Shown here piece after piece: positions 7,283 through 15,202 of a DNA stretch of 37,622 nucleotides. The DNA lies in the NCBI GenBank assembly GCA_002687825.1, contig NZBI01000012.1, positions 1-37,622 on the forward strand. Reading direction: 5' to 3'. Numbering within the stretch: the first letter of the stretch is position 1; every line of letters starts with the position of its first letter. The translations under genes were made by a program, and so were the position numbers. Source of the DNA: Nanobdellota archaeon (GTDB lineage: Archaea; Nanobdellota; Nanobdellia; SCGC-AAA011-G17; ARS1403). Under the pieces are notes generated by a model. The model saw only the letters and a program-made list of their open reading frames with translations, searched no databases and was not told where the DNA came from.

Positions 7283-8060
7283 GAATATCCACAAACTCTT
7301 TATCCAGTCCACCTAATCTAAATATAGCAGCTTTTTTTACACCATTTTTCTTAGCAGTTTCTAAATCTCTTTTAAATTCTTCTTTTGTAATTAAAGGCTC
7401 ATCTCCTAAAATACCAATAGCAGTACATCCAATACCAATTACAAAATTATCTTTATGTCTCTTACCCCACTTTTTAGTAACTCTCTCATACCATTTCTTA
7501 AATACCCAAGCTCCTAATCCTCCAGCATATTTCCCTAAACTAGTATACATCATTTTTACTTTCTCATTTCCATATTTCTCAGGATGAAACGCCATTCCAA
7601 AAATCCCATTAAACCACTCAGGTAATATATTAGGTTTTTCAGCAGTAATAATTCTCATTTTACTTTTATATTCTCTTAAAAATTTTTTAATTAAAACAAC
7701 ATTACTAAAGAAACTAAAAACTTCAGTTATATACAAACTTTTCTTCATAAACCAAGGAGCCTCAGCATCCCATTTCAAAAATAATTTATTCCCCTTATCT
7801 AAATCTTCTTCAATTTCATTTATTATTCTTTTTAATCCACTTCTTTTCCCCCAGGGGCTTATCCAATAACCCTCCTCTTTCTTTAAAGTAGGCCAATAAC
7901 CAACAGCTTTGATATTTTTATATTTCTTAACTTTTTTTTCATATTCTCTAAACTTCTTTAAACTAGGAGCTGCAATTATCAATTCAAATTCAAAATCTAT
8001 TAATTTTATTTTAGCTAAATTTTTCTCAGTAGGAAACTCTGAATATATCTTAAATTGCAT
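7266..8060 (-). CDS. Conserved-looking hypothetical, possible TIM barrel
   Basis: I do not recognise this 264-residue protein. It alternates short hydrophobic strands with amphipathic helices and is rich in Trp and Tyr. Notable segments are AVGYWPTL (about 53-60), LFLKWDAEAPW (about 93-103), a Gly-rich run near 180-187 and a C-terminal AIFRLGGLDKEF. Acidic residues at strand ends (KWDAE) would suit a glycosidase-like barrel, but this is weak. The 3' end overlaps the glycosyltransferase gene by 17 nt. It shares a bidirectional TATA box with the acetyltransferase gene. Confidence 0.6.
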   Translation of the reverse strand: MQFKIYSEFPTEKNLAKIKLIDFEFELIIAAPSLKKFREYEKKVKKYKNIKAVGYWPTLKKEEGYWISPWGKRSGLKRIINEIEEDLDKGNKLFLKWDAEAPWFMKKSLYITEVFSFFSNVVLIKKFLREYKSKMRIITAEKPNILPEWFNGIFGMAFHPEKYGNEKVKMMYTSLGKYAGGLGAWVFKKWYERVTKKWGKRHKDNFVIGIGCTAIGILGDEPLITKEEFKRDLETAKKNGVKKAAIFRLGGLDKEFVDILKSYL

Positions 8061-8080
8061 CTTAAATATAAACTAAACAA

Positions 8081-8090
8081 ACTATATAAA
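8081..8090. promoter_or_regulatory. Shared, near-symmetric TATA box
   Basis: CTATATAAAT lies about 25 nt from the minus-strand ATG at 8060 and about 27 nt from the plus-strand ATG at 8113. The self-complementary TATATA core could load transcription in either direction. Confidence 0.5.
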
Positions 8091-8112
8091 TCTTTAAGTT
8101 AAATATAACCAA

Positions 8113-8610
8113 ATGATAATCAAGACAAAAGATTTCATTCTAAGACCTTTAAAACTTTCAGATGCAAAACTCTATTTTGAAACTATGCAAGATAAAGAAA
8201 CAAAAAAGAACTTAGAAAGTGTTCCTAAAAATTTAAAAGAAGCAAAACAAGAAATTAGAGATTACATAAAACAAGTAAAAGAAAAAGATTCTAAATATTT
8301 CACAATTGAAATTAAGGGAAAATATGCAGGTAATGTTATTCTACAGCACCAAAATTGGGATCCTAAGTCTGATGAAGGAAGAGTTCATTTATGGATTCAC
8401 CCAGATTACAGAAAAAAAGGCTTGGCAACAAACGCTTTAAAAGAGGTTATAGAATACGGATTTAAGAAAAAATTCAAAAAAATCTTCGCCCAATGCAAAG
8501 CTATTAACAAAGGAGTCATCAAAATAAACAAAAAATTAGAATTTAAAAAAGTAAAAACATTTGTAAACGAACAAGGAGTCAAAAAGATTCTTTGGGTTAA
8601 AGAAAAATGA
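8113..8610 (+). CDS. GNAT acetyltransferase, RimJ/RimL-like
   Basis: This 165-residue protein has the RimJ/RimL-type GNAT layout. It opens with the strand LRPLKLSDAKLYFE (about 10-23). The acetyl-CoA-binding motif A is at about 94-108 (LWIHPDYRKKGLATNAL, with R-K-K-G-L-A as the pyrophosphate loop). Motif B at about 127-145 contains AINKGVIKINKKLEF. The family acetylates protein N-termini or small amines with acetyl-CoA; the substrate here is unknown. The stop codon overlaps the MFS transporter start by 4 nt, so the two are co-translated. That raises the possibility of a drug- or metabolite-modification plus efflux pair. Confidence 0.85.
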   Translation: MIIKTKDFILRPLKLSDAKLYFETMQDKETKKNLESVPKNLKEAKQEIRDYIKQVKEKDSKYFTIEIKGKYAGNVILQHQNWDPKSDEGRVHLWIHPDYRKKGLATNALKEVIEYGFKKKFKKIFAQCKAINKGVIKINKKLEFKKVKTFVNEQGVKKILWVKEK

Positions 8611-9785
8611 AAACATCCTCAAACATTTGGAAATACTATTTATTCGAAGCTTTATGGTCTTTAGTATTTTTCTTTCCAATATTCCAATTATTTTACTTAG
8701 CCAGAGAATTATCTATAACAGAAATCGCATTCATTAGCGTAGCCTTCTCCATTTCCCGAGTAACTCTTGAGATTCCTTCTGGAGTTTTAGCGGATAAATG
8801 GGGGAGAAAAAAGACATTATTCTTGTCCCAAACATTATTTATTATAAGTATGATCTTCATCATTTATTCTCATTCTTTCTACCTATTTTTCATAGCAGCA
8901 GTTATTGAAGGAGCTTGGTTCGCTACTTATTCAGGAACTGCTAGTTCTTTCCTTTATGATAGTTTAAAAGAAATAAAAAGAGAAAAAGAGTATGAAAAAA
9001 TCTCAGGAAGAGGGTATCTATTAACAGGAACTGTTGGAGCTCTTGCTGCATTAGGTGCAGGATTTTTATTTAACATAGATATAACCTTACCTTATAAATT
9101 ATCTATTGTAACAATGGTTCTATCTTTAGTTGTAATCTCTTACTTTAAAGAACCAAAATTCCACAAACCTTTAAATGAAGAAAATATTTTTAGCCATTTT
9201 AAAAGTTCTATGAAAAAAGTTTTTAACACAGAGGCTTTGGCTTTCATTGTCATATTTGGAACATTTGTTTCCTTTGTATTTTTCTATACTTTCACTTACT
9301 CCCAAATATATTTTAAACTAATTAACATCCCTGTTGCCTGGTTCGGTATAATTTTCGCATTAGCTGCTTTAACAGAAGGATTAGGGGGATTATCAGCAGA
9401 CAAAATAAAGAATAAATTCTCCTATAGAAAAATATTTTCCCTTTCTTTGTTATTGGTAATTTTAATTACATTCTCAATATCTCAAATAAAAGATTATCTA
9501 GGTATCCTTCTTCTCTTATTGGCTATGTTCTTATACGGGATGTTTAGAATTATCCAGAGAGGTTATATCCATAAAAGAGTAGAATCTCACAACAGAGCCA
9601 CAATTGAATCTGTCAGTGCATTTGGGATAGGTATATTCGCAGTAGTTTTCGAACCGATAGCAGGAAAAATAGCAGATATATATGATATTCAAAAATCTTT
9701 CTTAGCCTTAGGAATAGTTTTATTGGTTTACGCAATTTATTATTTCACATTTAAATTTAATAAGGAAAACTTATTTAGAAAATGA
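8607..9785 (+). CDS. MFS transporter, probably 12 membrane segments
   Basis: This 392-residue membrane protein has about twelve hydrophobic segments. The major facilitator signature is in the first cytoplasmic loop: GVLADKWGRKKTLFLSQ at about 59-75 (D-x-x-G-R-K-K core). A degenerate matching loop is in the second half, GGLSADKIKNKFSYRK. It would act as a proton-coupled or uniport transporter of small molecules. It is coupled by ATGA overlap to the acetyltransferase gene. Substrate unknown. Confidence 0.85.
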   Translation: MKTSSNIWKYYLFEALWSLVFFFPIFQLFYLARELSITEIAFISVAFSISRVTLEIPSGVLADKWGRKKTLFLSQTLFIISMIFIIYSHSFYLFFIAAVIEGAWFATYSGTASSFLYDSLKEIKREKEYEKISGRGYLLTGTVGALAALGAGFLFNIDITLPYKLSIVTMVLSLVVISYFKEPKFHKPLNEENIFSHFKSSMKKVFNTEALAFIVIFGTFVSFVFFYTFTYSQIYFKLINIPVAWFGIIFALAALTEGLGGLSADKIKNKFSYRKIFSLSLLLVILITFSISQIKDYLGILLLLLAMFLYGMFRIIQRGYIHKRVESHNRATIESVSAFGIGIFAVVFEPIAGKIADIYDIQKSFLALGIVLLVYAIYYFTFKFNKENLFRK

Positions 9786-9841
9786 AACCTAAGCTTTTAA
9801 ATTATTTATAAACACTTTTCCTAAGATCAAATTTTAACAAG

Positions 9842-9970
9842 CTACCATTTTTTCATTTCTTCCAAGAATTCTCCCAGATTAAGAGTTATACATTTGCCTT
9901 CATCAATATCTTTCCAGATTCTATTAAGTTCCTCTTGCTCTCTAATTTCTTCTCTGGTTAGTTTTTTCAT
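9842..9970 (-). CDS. 42-residue antitoxin-tail-like protein
   Basis: This short frame lies 12 nt downstream of hicA and ends LGEFLEEMKKW. It is highly charged and helical, with LTREEIREQEELNRIW at the N-terminus. The EFLEEMKKW ending resembles the C-terminal tails of small antitoxins that wrap RelE- or VapC-type toxins. No DNA-binding part and no matching toxin are seen. It may be a remnant of an antitoxin or a third member of the HicBA operon. Confidence 0.45.
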   Translation of the reverse strand: MKKLTREEIREQEELNRIWKDIDEGKCITLNLGEFLEEMKKW

Positions 9971-9982
9971 ATCCAATAAATT

Positions 9983-10216
9983 CTATCCAACAAGTCCTAT
10001 ATATTTCTTTTCATCTATTTTAGCTAATTTTAAAATTCCTTTCAAAGTTCCAATTTTCAATTCCTTATGCATAGGAACAACAGTACCAATTTTACCTTCA
10101 GAAGTTTCTTTTGACAACCTCACATGACTCCCTTTTCTGCCTTTGATTTCAAAACCAAATTCTTTACACAAAATTTTAACACACTCTTTTCCAGAAATCT
10201 TCTTTAATTTAGGCAA
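9983..10216 (-). CDS. hicA: HicA-type mRNA interferase toxin
   Basis: This 77-residue protein has the HicA double-stranded-RNA-binding-like fold. SGKECVKILCKEFGFEIKGR precedes the diagnostic GSHVRLSK (about 35-42), whose His is the catalytic residue for mRNA cleavage. VVPMH and KIGTLKGILK follow as expected. The gene starts immediately after the hicB stop codon, so toxin and antitoxin are co-transcribed with the antitoxin first. Length is normal and no key residue is missing. Confidence 0.88.
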   Translation of the reverse strand: MPKLKKISGKECVKILCKEFGFEIKGRKGSHVRLSKETSEGKIGTVVPMHKELKIGTLKGILKLAKIDEKKYIGLVG

Positions 10217-10417
10217 TTAACTAGCCACCTCAAAAGTTGTCATTAAAGGTTTAGACTTACTTTTTAAAGGAAATTCCTCCAAATACAACTCAGTAGCTTC
10301 TTTCAAATTGTCTATGGCGTCATCTATATCCTTACCCTGACTCACAGTACCAACTTCAGGACACTCAGCTACATACATATCTTCATCCCTTTTAATTATA
10401 GCAGTAAAAGTTTCCAT
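10217..10417 (-). CDS. hicB: HicB-type antitoxin, short form
   Basis: The 66-residue protein shows the HicB partial RNase H-like fold. It has a strand FTAIIKRDEDMYVAECPEV (about 4-22), then GTVSQGKDIDDAIDNLKEATELYLEE. It would bind and neutralise HicA. There is no C-terminal ribbon-helix-helix or HTH domain, so direct operator binding by this protein alone is unlikely. A TATA element (near 10440-10450) lies about 25 nt upstream of the ATG and nearly touches the 3' end of tRNA-Arg. Confidence 0.85.
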   Translation of the reverse strand: METFTAIIKRDEDMYVAECPEVGTVSQGKDIDDAIDNLKEATELYLEEFPLKSKSKPLMTTFEVAS

Positions 10418-10490
10418 TTTATTAAATTAATAGAATAAATACTTATAAAGTTATCGCCCAGGAAGGGATTTGAACCCTCGACCTATAGCT

Positions 10491-10502
10491 TTCTTCCTTA
10501 GA
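10491..10502 (-). other. tRNA-Arg intron 2, 37/38
   Basis: The 12-nt intron TCTAAGGAAGAA lies after A37. The outer helix AGC/GCT and both 3-nt bulges are possible, but the central helix CTCC/GAAG has one C-A mismatch and the inner part is too small for a stable hairpin. It is therefore a relaxed BHB. Confidence 0.7.
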
Positions 10503-10521
10503 TAGGAGGCTATCGCTCTAT

Positions 10522-10563
10522 TTGCTCAGAACATTTTCGTGAACGTTTTTCAAAAAGGTTCTT
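10522..10563 (-). other. tRNA-Arg intron 1, D loop
   Basis: The 42-nt intron follows the GG of the D loop. The central helix is GCTT (exon) with GAGC (intron; one U-G). The 5' bulge is GGA, the inner helix AGAAC/GTTCT is stacked directly on the central helix, and the 3' bulge is AAA. Excision gives the common archaeal D-loop form ending GGATA before GAGC. Confidence 0.8.
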
Positions 10564-10603
10564 CCAAGCTGAGCTACCCAGGCATAATTAACTTTAAGAA
10601 ATT

Positions 10604-10613
10604 TTCAACTTTT
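10604..10613 (-). promoter_or_regulatory. TATA-like box of tRNA-Arg
   Basis: The minus-strand sequence around GGTTTAAAAG is about 26 nt upstream of the tRNA 5' end at 10583. Confidence 0.45.
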
Positions 10614-10621
10614 AAACCTAA

Positions 10622-10966
10622 CTATACTTCTTCAACCAAATAACCTTCTTTTGTACGAAATATATCCAAACTCCTTCCTTCACTCAAATAAATGGATAAT
10701 CTAGGAGCTTCCTTAAACACATCTTGATTAAACCATTTAACAATATCTAAACTATCAACTCTGCCCCTTAAAGTATCCAAACGATCAACAAGGCCCATGA
10801 ACAAATATCTCTTCCCATCTCCACCTTCACCAACATGTAACGGAACAACTTCATCATCCCCAAAATCAAGAATTAAATTATACTGAGCATCACAATTCCT
10901 ATCCTCATGATAGAGAACTTTCCTTAATATCTCTTCAATATTTTCTACAGTTTCAGGCCCTAACAT
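10622..10966 (-). CDS. Hypothetical 114-residue protein
   Basis: I do not recognise this protein. It is soluble, acidic, and mixed alpha/beta in appearance. VENIEEILRKVLYHED suggests an N-terminal helix, followed by strands LILDFGDDEVVPLHV and KRYLFMGLV. Its 5' end overlaps the 3' end of the PIN-ATPase gene by 14 nt, so it is probably the distal gene of that transcript. Confidence 0.55.
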   Translation of the reverse strand: MLGPETVENIEEILRKVLYHEDRNCDAQYNLILDFGDDEVVPLHVGEGGDGKRYLFMGLVDRLDTLRGRVDSLDIVKWFNQDVFKEAPRLSIYLSEGRSLDIFRTKEGYLVEEV

Positions 10967-12758
10967 TTATCTTTTCTTTACTGTCAAACCCTTTTAAAAG
11001 TTTTCTACCCAATTCACTTCTCTTATTTACTTTAATATCTCCTTTCTTACCAACTGTAGCACTAAACAAATAATCATCTCCAGAATAAACATCAGCATTC
11101 TTACCAACATGATCTTTCACAAAAAATATTATATTATTCTTCCTCTCAATAACCTCAAAACCTACTTCTTCTTTCTCCTGTTTTAATTCTTTTAATTCTT
11201 CAACATCAATCTTAATCCCTAACCTATTCTCAATTTCATCTATATTTTTCCCTTGCTTCCCAATAATTCTAGCGATAAATTCTTCAGGAACAAACACTTT
11301 AGCCTTATGATCACTAACAACTTCAACTCTAACATTCCCATATCTTTCAAAATGATCTTCAATCTTCTTCTCAGCCAATTCCCAACTAGGCTTCTTACTT
11401 ACTTTCGTATCTTGAACAAGAATAACAACAGTCTCTTCACCATAACTATAAATTTCAAATTCTAACTTATCAGTCTCAAAATCTTTAACTTCAACAACAG
11501 GCCTAGCCAAATCTGCCTCAGTCATTCCACTAGGAACTTTAACCATCATCTCAACACTTAAAACTTTTTCAACCCCACCATTTTTAATAAATATAACCGT
11601 ATCAACAACATGTGGTATTACACCTAATTCTATCTTCCCAATAAATCTCTGAATAGCATCTATAGCATTTGTAGCATGTATTATCCCCGCTAAACCAATC
11701 CCAGCCATTCTTAAATCTGAAAATAAATTAAAATCCTTATGATTCCTCATCTCATCAAAAACACAATAATCCGGTCTACTCAATAGAAGTATATCATGAA
11801 TTTCCTCATTATCTCCATAATTCAAACTATATTGAGTTACATTATCATCTAATTGCAAATCCCTAGGTGCTTCAATAGTTTTAACAATTTTTTTTTGAGA
11901 TGCGTAAAATTCAGCCAAAGCAGTTGTAAATGTTGACTTACCCATCCCTGGACTTCCAGCTATTAATATTCCTTCAGCTTGATCTCCAATTCTCTCTAAC
12001 AATTTCTCACTTAATTTATATTCTTCCAATTTCATTTTTTTAACAGGTCTAACTGCAGTAATTTCCATCTTATCAGAAAAAGGAGTTTGAGTAATAACAA
12101 TCCTATAATTCCCTAATTGAGCTATTGTGCTTCCACCTCTTTCAATTTCTAAAAAACTATCATGTCTTGTTTTAGCTTCCTCAATAATTTCCCTAGAAAT
12201 ATCCTTTAACTCATGATGTTGTAACTTTCTTTTATCTAAATCCACAAAATCAATTTTACCAGGACTTCCTTTCTTAGCTTTTGGAACCAAACCTTCTCTT
12301 AAATGAACACTCATAGTTTGTTTATCAAAATATTTATCCAATTTTAATTTCCTATGGTGAATAATAACATGCTCAATAAACATAACATCAATACCTTTAG
12401 CATCAGCAACTTTCGCTTGAACCTTATCCGCAGTAATAAACTTAGCCCCTTCATCCCAAGTTAAGCTTCTAATCATAGCATCAACTTCACCCAAAGCAGC
12501 ATATTTTACTTGATTTATCTTAGGTCTATCTCCAGAAAATCTAACTTCTATACCTTTCATCTCTCTTAATTCACTAACTTCCTCTAATCCAATATAACCG
12601 ATAGATCTTCCTCGATTCGCTTGATGTTCTAATTCAGCTAGCAAAGCTTCATGAATTAACAACTCTTTAACTTTCAATTCTCCTTTCTTTATCCTATGAC
12701 TTAATATTTTCTTTATGATAATACTAGTGTCAGGAACTAATTTTTCTATAATTTCCAT
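10953..12758 (-). CDS. PIN-ATPase-KH protein (PilT/VapC-type archaeal ATPase)
   Basis: This is a widespread archaeal protein of unknown exact role, probably RNA-related. Numbers here count from an upstream TTG at 12767. The N-terminal PIN nuclease domain (about 1-140) has Asp/Glu candidates at VPDTS, LIHEALLAE, GEVDAM and ITADK. A PilT/VirB11-like ATPase carries Walker A GSPGMGKST (271-279) and YCVFDE (about 334-339). A KH RNA-binding domain has IIGKQGKNI near 501-509. I prefer the ATG three codons in (12758): a minus-strand TATA-like GGTTTAAAAG at 12781-12790 then has the usual 25-28 nt spacing. It overlaps the next gene by 14 nt. Confidence 0.88.
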   Translation of the reverse strand: MEIIEKLVPDTSIIIKKILSHRIKKGELKVKELLIHEALLAELEHQANRGRSIGYIGLEEVSELREMKGIEVRFSGDRPKINQVKYAALGEVDAMIRSLTWDEGAKFITADKVQAKVADAKGIDVMFIEHVIIHHRKLKLDKYFDKQTMSVHLREGLVPKAKKGSPGKIDFVDLDKRKLQHHELKDISREIIEEAKTRHDSFLEIERGGSTIAQLGNYRIVITQTPFSDKMEITAVRPVKKMKLEEYKLSEKLLERIGDQAEGILIAGSPGMGKSTFTTALAEFYASQKKIVKTIEAPRDLQLDDNVTQYSLNYGDNEEIHDILLLSRPDYCVFDEMRNHKDFNLFSDLRMAGIGLAGIIHATNAIDAIQRFIGKIELGVIPHVVDTVIFIKNGGVEKVLSVEMMVKVPSGMTEADLARPVVEVKDFETDKLEFEIYSYGEETVVILVQDTKVSKKPSWELAEKKIEDHFERYGNVRVEVVSDHKAKVFVPEEFIARIIGKQGKNIDEIENRLGIKIDVEELKELKQEKEEVGFEVIERKNNIIFFVKDHVGKNADVYSGDDYLFSATVGKKGDIKVNKRSELGRKLLKGFDSKEKINVRA

Positions 12759-12794
12759 TTTATTCAAGAACTCTAATAAACTTTTAAACCTTTC

Positions 12795-13298
12795 TTAATA
12801 AAATTTTAAAGCATTTTTCCAAGATTTTTGTTTCATTCTTTCTAAATATTCTAAACCAGCCTCATCTTCTCCAAAAAGCCTATTAGCCTCCATTGCCATT
12901 CTTATCTTTGGACCACTTCCTTCACATCCAGATTCTCTCAAAATTCTAATCAATTTCTTTTCCCTTTCCTTTACAAAATCAGGAATCTTTAATATTCTAT
13001 AAAATCTCAAAACCTCATCCCTTAAACTATCTTTTGGTATAATTAGACTCTCACAACCTCCAATTCTTCTATTTGTAAAATTTATCAATTTTTTAGCCAC
13101 CTCTTCATCCCTTAAAAGGGACTTATAACTTACATGAAATGAACTACGCTTTTTATTATCTGGATCTAAATGTTCCTCGATTTCTGCAATAGCAGCATTC
13201 CATAATGCGTCATCTATTTCAGAGAATTCTCCAACACCAAATCTAGGCCCTTCACAAATTCCAAAATACATAGTTAGTTCAGCATATTTTTCTGTCAT
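12795..13298 (-). CDS. Hypothetical 167-residue protein
   Basis: No family recognised. The protein appears soluble and mostly helical in its C-terminal half (VLRFYRILKIPDFVKEREKK and following). Two Cys occur in ICEGP and GGCES, and one in SGCEGSG. The N-terminal part has mixed strands. It sits alone between the PIN-ATPase and Nudix genes on the same strand. Confidence 0.55.
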   Translation of the reverse strand: MTEKYAELTMYFGICEGPRFGVGEFSEIDDALWNAAIAEIEEHLDPDNKKRSSFHVSYKSLLRDEEVAKKLINFTNRRIGGCESLIIPKDSLRDEVLRFYRILKIPDFVKEREKKLIRILRESGCEGSGPKIRMAMEANRLFGEDEAGLEYLERMKQKSWKNALKFY

Positions 13299-13350
13299 TT
13301 TTCAAGTATATCAGAACTCTTTTTCATACAAAATTAAAAAAACTAAACTT

Positions 13351-13740
13351 TTAAACCTTTCTTAAAACATCTTTAAACGCTTTATTATGAAAATCTATTT
13401 TATTTATCTCACTAAACTTAAACCACTTATATTCTTGATGCTCCCAACTTATATCAACCTCTCCACTAATTAATTTACATAAGAAAAATACAGCATATCT
13501 CTTATCTTCTCCTTTACCCCACATAACAACATCAAAAGGATCTAAAATCTTAACTTTTAATTTAGTTTCTTCTCTTATCTCTCTTTCTAACCCTTTTCTA
13601 GGTTTATCTTTTGTCTCCATTCTACCACCAGGAAAAATCCACTTCTCACTTTTATTTGCTTTCTTAGAAAATCTCATCATTAAAAACTTTTTATTATCTA
13701 CAATAATTCCATATTCCGCAACTTTAGTTTTTAGATGCAT
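13351..13740 (-). CDS. Nudix hydrolase
   Basis: This 129-residue protein carries a Nudix box at about 39-61. GRMETKDKPRKGLE leads into the metal-binding REIREE core, which would hydrolyse a nucleoside diphosphate linked to another group with Mg2+. The usual Gly after REUXEEXG is replaced by Lys (EETKL), a tolerated but less common change. Length suits a MutT-like member. The 5' end overlaps the upstream TrmI gene by 17 nt, suggesting co-transcription. Substrate unknown. Confidence 0.85.
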   Translation of the reverse strand: MHLKTKVAEYGIIVDNKKFLMMRFSKKANKSEKWIFPGGRMETKDKPRKGLEREIREETKLKVKILDPFDVVMWGKGEDKRYAVFFLCKLISGEVDISWEHQEYKWFKFSEINKIDFHNKAFKDVLRKV

Positions 13741-14302
13741 TTTTTCTTAAAATAGTTAAAAACCCAGTATGACCAATAATCATATTTTTAGGTCTTACCT
13801 TAACTCCTTCTATCATCCATTCTCTCTCAATATTCTCTAAAACTTTTACAACTTTAAATTTCTTTTCACTTTCTTCAACTATTCTCATAACTTGAGTTAT
13901 TTGTGGACTATAACAAATTAAATCTCCATTTTCTTTCAAAGCGTTAAAAGCATTTTCAAAAGCTAACCAAGGTTCTTTTACATCTAAAGTTATTAAATCT
14001 AAATTTTTTTCTTTAATTTCCTCATAAACATCTTTATTTTTGAAAGTAACATTTTTTAATCCAAATTTTTCTATATTTTCTTTAGCTATTGATAAAAATT
14101 CTTTCCTATTATCGTAACTATAAACTTTTTTTACAAACCTAGCCAAATTAGCAGTTAAAACACCACAACCAGCTCCAGCATCTAAAACCTTAGAATCTTT
14201 ATCTATAGAACTATTACTTAAAATAACACCAACATCCTTCTGGATCATTATAGCAGGTCCTCTTTTAATTCTCTTTAGTTTATCTAAGAATTTAGTTTCC
14301 AT
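13724..14302 (-). CDS. trmI: tRNA (adenine-N1)-methyltransferase, TrmI-like
   Basis: This 192-residue Rossmann methyltransferase has SAM motif I VLDAGAGCGVLT (about 39-50). RGPAIMIQKD (about 14-23) and the C-terminal MIIGHTGFL, preceded by EGVKVRPKN, are features of the TrmI family, which makes m1A at positions 57/58 of the tRNA T loop. LDVKEPW (about 106-112) is the motif IV region and CYSPQITQ follows. It lacks the extra N-terminal domain of longer homologues. It overlaps the Nudix gene; a TATA-like element at about 14320-14332 precedes it. Its expected target includes the T arm that intron 3 of tRNA-Gly interrupts. Confidence 0.82.
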   Translation of the reverse strand: METKFLDKLKRIKRGPAIMIQKDVGVILSNSSIDKDSKVLDAGAGCGVLTANLARFVKKVYSYDNRKEFLSIAKENIEKFGLKNVTFKNKDVYEEIKEKNLDLITLDVKEPWLAFENAFNALKENGDLICYSPQITQVMRIVEESEKKFKVVKVLENIEREWMIEGVKVRPKNMIIGHTGFLTILRKNASKN

Positions 14303-14386
14303 TTTAACAATAAAGAATATTCAATATAAAAAACTTCTTAAATGGATTTTACGTTGTTTTTGGTAAAGGTTTTCCTAAAAGCTTAT

Positions 14387-14471
14387 GCGGGAGTGCCAGA
14401 GTCTGGAAAATGGGTTGGACTCAAAATCCAATAGCTTAGTGCTTACGCAGGTTCAAATCCTGTCTCCCGCA
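14387..14471 (+). tRNA. tRNA-Leu(CAA)
   Basis: This 85-nt class II tRNA has acceptor GCGGGAG/CTCCCGC, D stem CCA/TGG and anticodon stem TTGGA/TCCAA. The loop is CTCAAAA (anticodon CAA). A long variable arm is built on TAGC...GCTTA, and the T arm is GCAGG-TTCAAAT-CCTGT (one G-U pair). The discriminator is A with no encoded CCA. It has no intron, unlike the other two tRNAs here. No clear TATA box lies 26 nt upstream; the best candidate (CTTAAATGG near 14336) would leave a short 5' leader. Confidence 0.93.
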
Positions 14472-14480
14472 ATTTTAGAA

Positions 14481-15071
14481 TTAGGTAAATAAAGGGTCAA
14501 CAACTTCCACTTCACAAAAACCTCTTAAATCTTCGTTAGTTATTTTTCCACAAACGTTAATGTCTTTTATAGTGACTGCAACATCAAGGTAACAACCATT
14601 TCTATCATTCTCTTTTTCCAATTTCTCACATTCTGTTTCGTCTTTTAATAGGCCAAACCCTCCCCTACATGTAGATTTCCATCCACTATCAGCTATTTCC
14701 TCACATATAGTTGAATCCCCAAGTTCATTGGCGATAAAAGCATAGCACCAACCTCTTAATTCCGCTTCAGAATAAGGTTCGTTAAGGTCAGAATAGTCTC
14801 CAGGATTTACCTTAATATCTTCACATACAGAGGCATCTTTTGTATCCATTCCAATAGCTGTATAACAAGAATGTTTATACTCCTGTACTTCCATTAGATT
14901 ACATCTTGACAGATCTTTTGAATCTACAGCAAGTTTAAATTCTCTTTCATATTCTTCATATTGTGCAACTTCCTCTTGTATTACTGCATTAATCTCGGAT
15001 TCAGAATAATCTCTGTCGCATCCAGAAAGAATAAAAGATAAAATCAATAAAACCAATAAAGCACCTTTCAT
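14481..15071 (-). CDS. Cys-rich repeat lipoprotein
   Basis: This 196-residue protein starts with a lipoprotein signal: hydrophobic residues 4-15, then the lipobox LSGC with the acylated Cys at 18. The mature part has ten Cys in five similar units of about 25-30 residues. Each has the form D-x-x-x-C-x-x-I/L followed by x-x-C-Y/R/E, for example DASVCEDI and RGWCYAF. This regular spacing suggests stacked helical repeats held by disulfides on the cell surface. A TATA element lies near 15092-15103. Function unknown, but binding or adhesion outside the cell is reasonable. Confidence 0.75.
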   Translation of the reverse strand: MKGALLVLLILSFILSGCDRDYSESEINAVIQEEVAQYEEYEREFKLAVDSKDLSRCNLMEVQEYKHSCYTAIGMDTKDASVCEDIKVNPGDYSDLNEPYSEAELRGWCYAFIANELGDSTICEEIADSGWKSTCRGGFGLLKDETECEKLEKENDRNGCYLDVAVTIKDINVCGKITNEDLRGFCEVEVVDPLFT

Positions 15072-15202
15072 TGTTTATAACAATACAAACTCTTATTTAA
15101 AATTTTTTATTAACAACTTAGAGAAATATTTTCATCACTACCACGTTGACATTAAAGCAAACTTACTAAAAAAGGTTTTGATAATACTGAAATCGACGAA
15201 TA

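Larger units (their letters stand above)
10455..10583 (-). tRNA. tRNA-Arg(CCU) with two introns
   Basis: Reading the minus strand, the 129-nt gene gives a 75-nt cloverleaf after removing 42 nt and 12 nt. Acceptor GCCTGGG pairs with CCTGGGC (two G-U pairs). The D arm is GCTC/GAGC with a loop containing GG. Anticodon stem ATAGC/GCTAT has loop CTCCTAA with anticodon CCU at 10504-10506. The variable loop is AGGTC and the T arm is GAGGG-TTCAAAT-CCCTT. The discriminator is G and no CCA is encoded. A TATA-like GGTTTAAAAG lies about 26 nt upstream of the 5' end. Confidence 0.9.
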
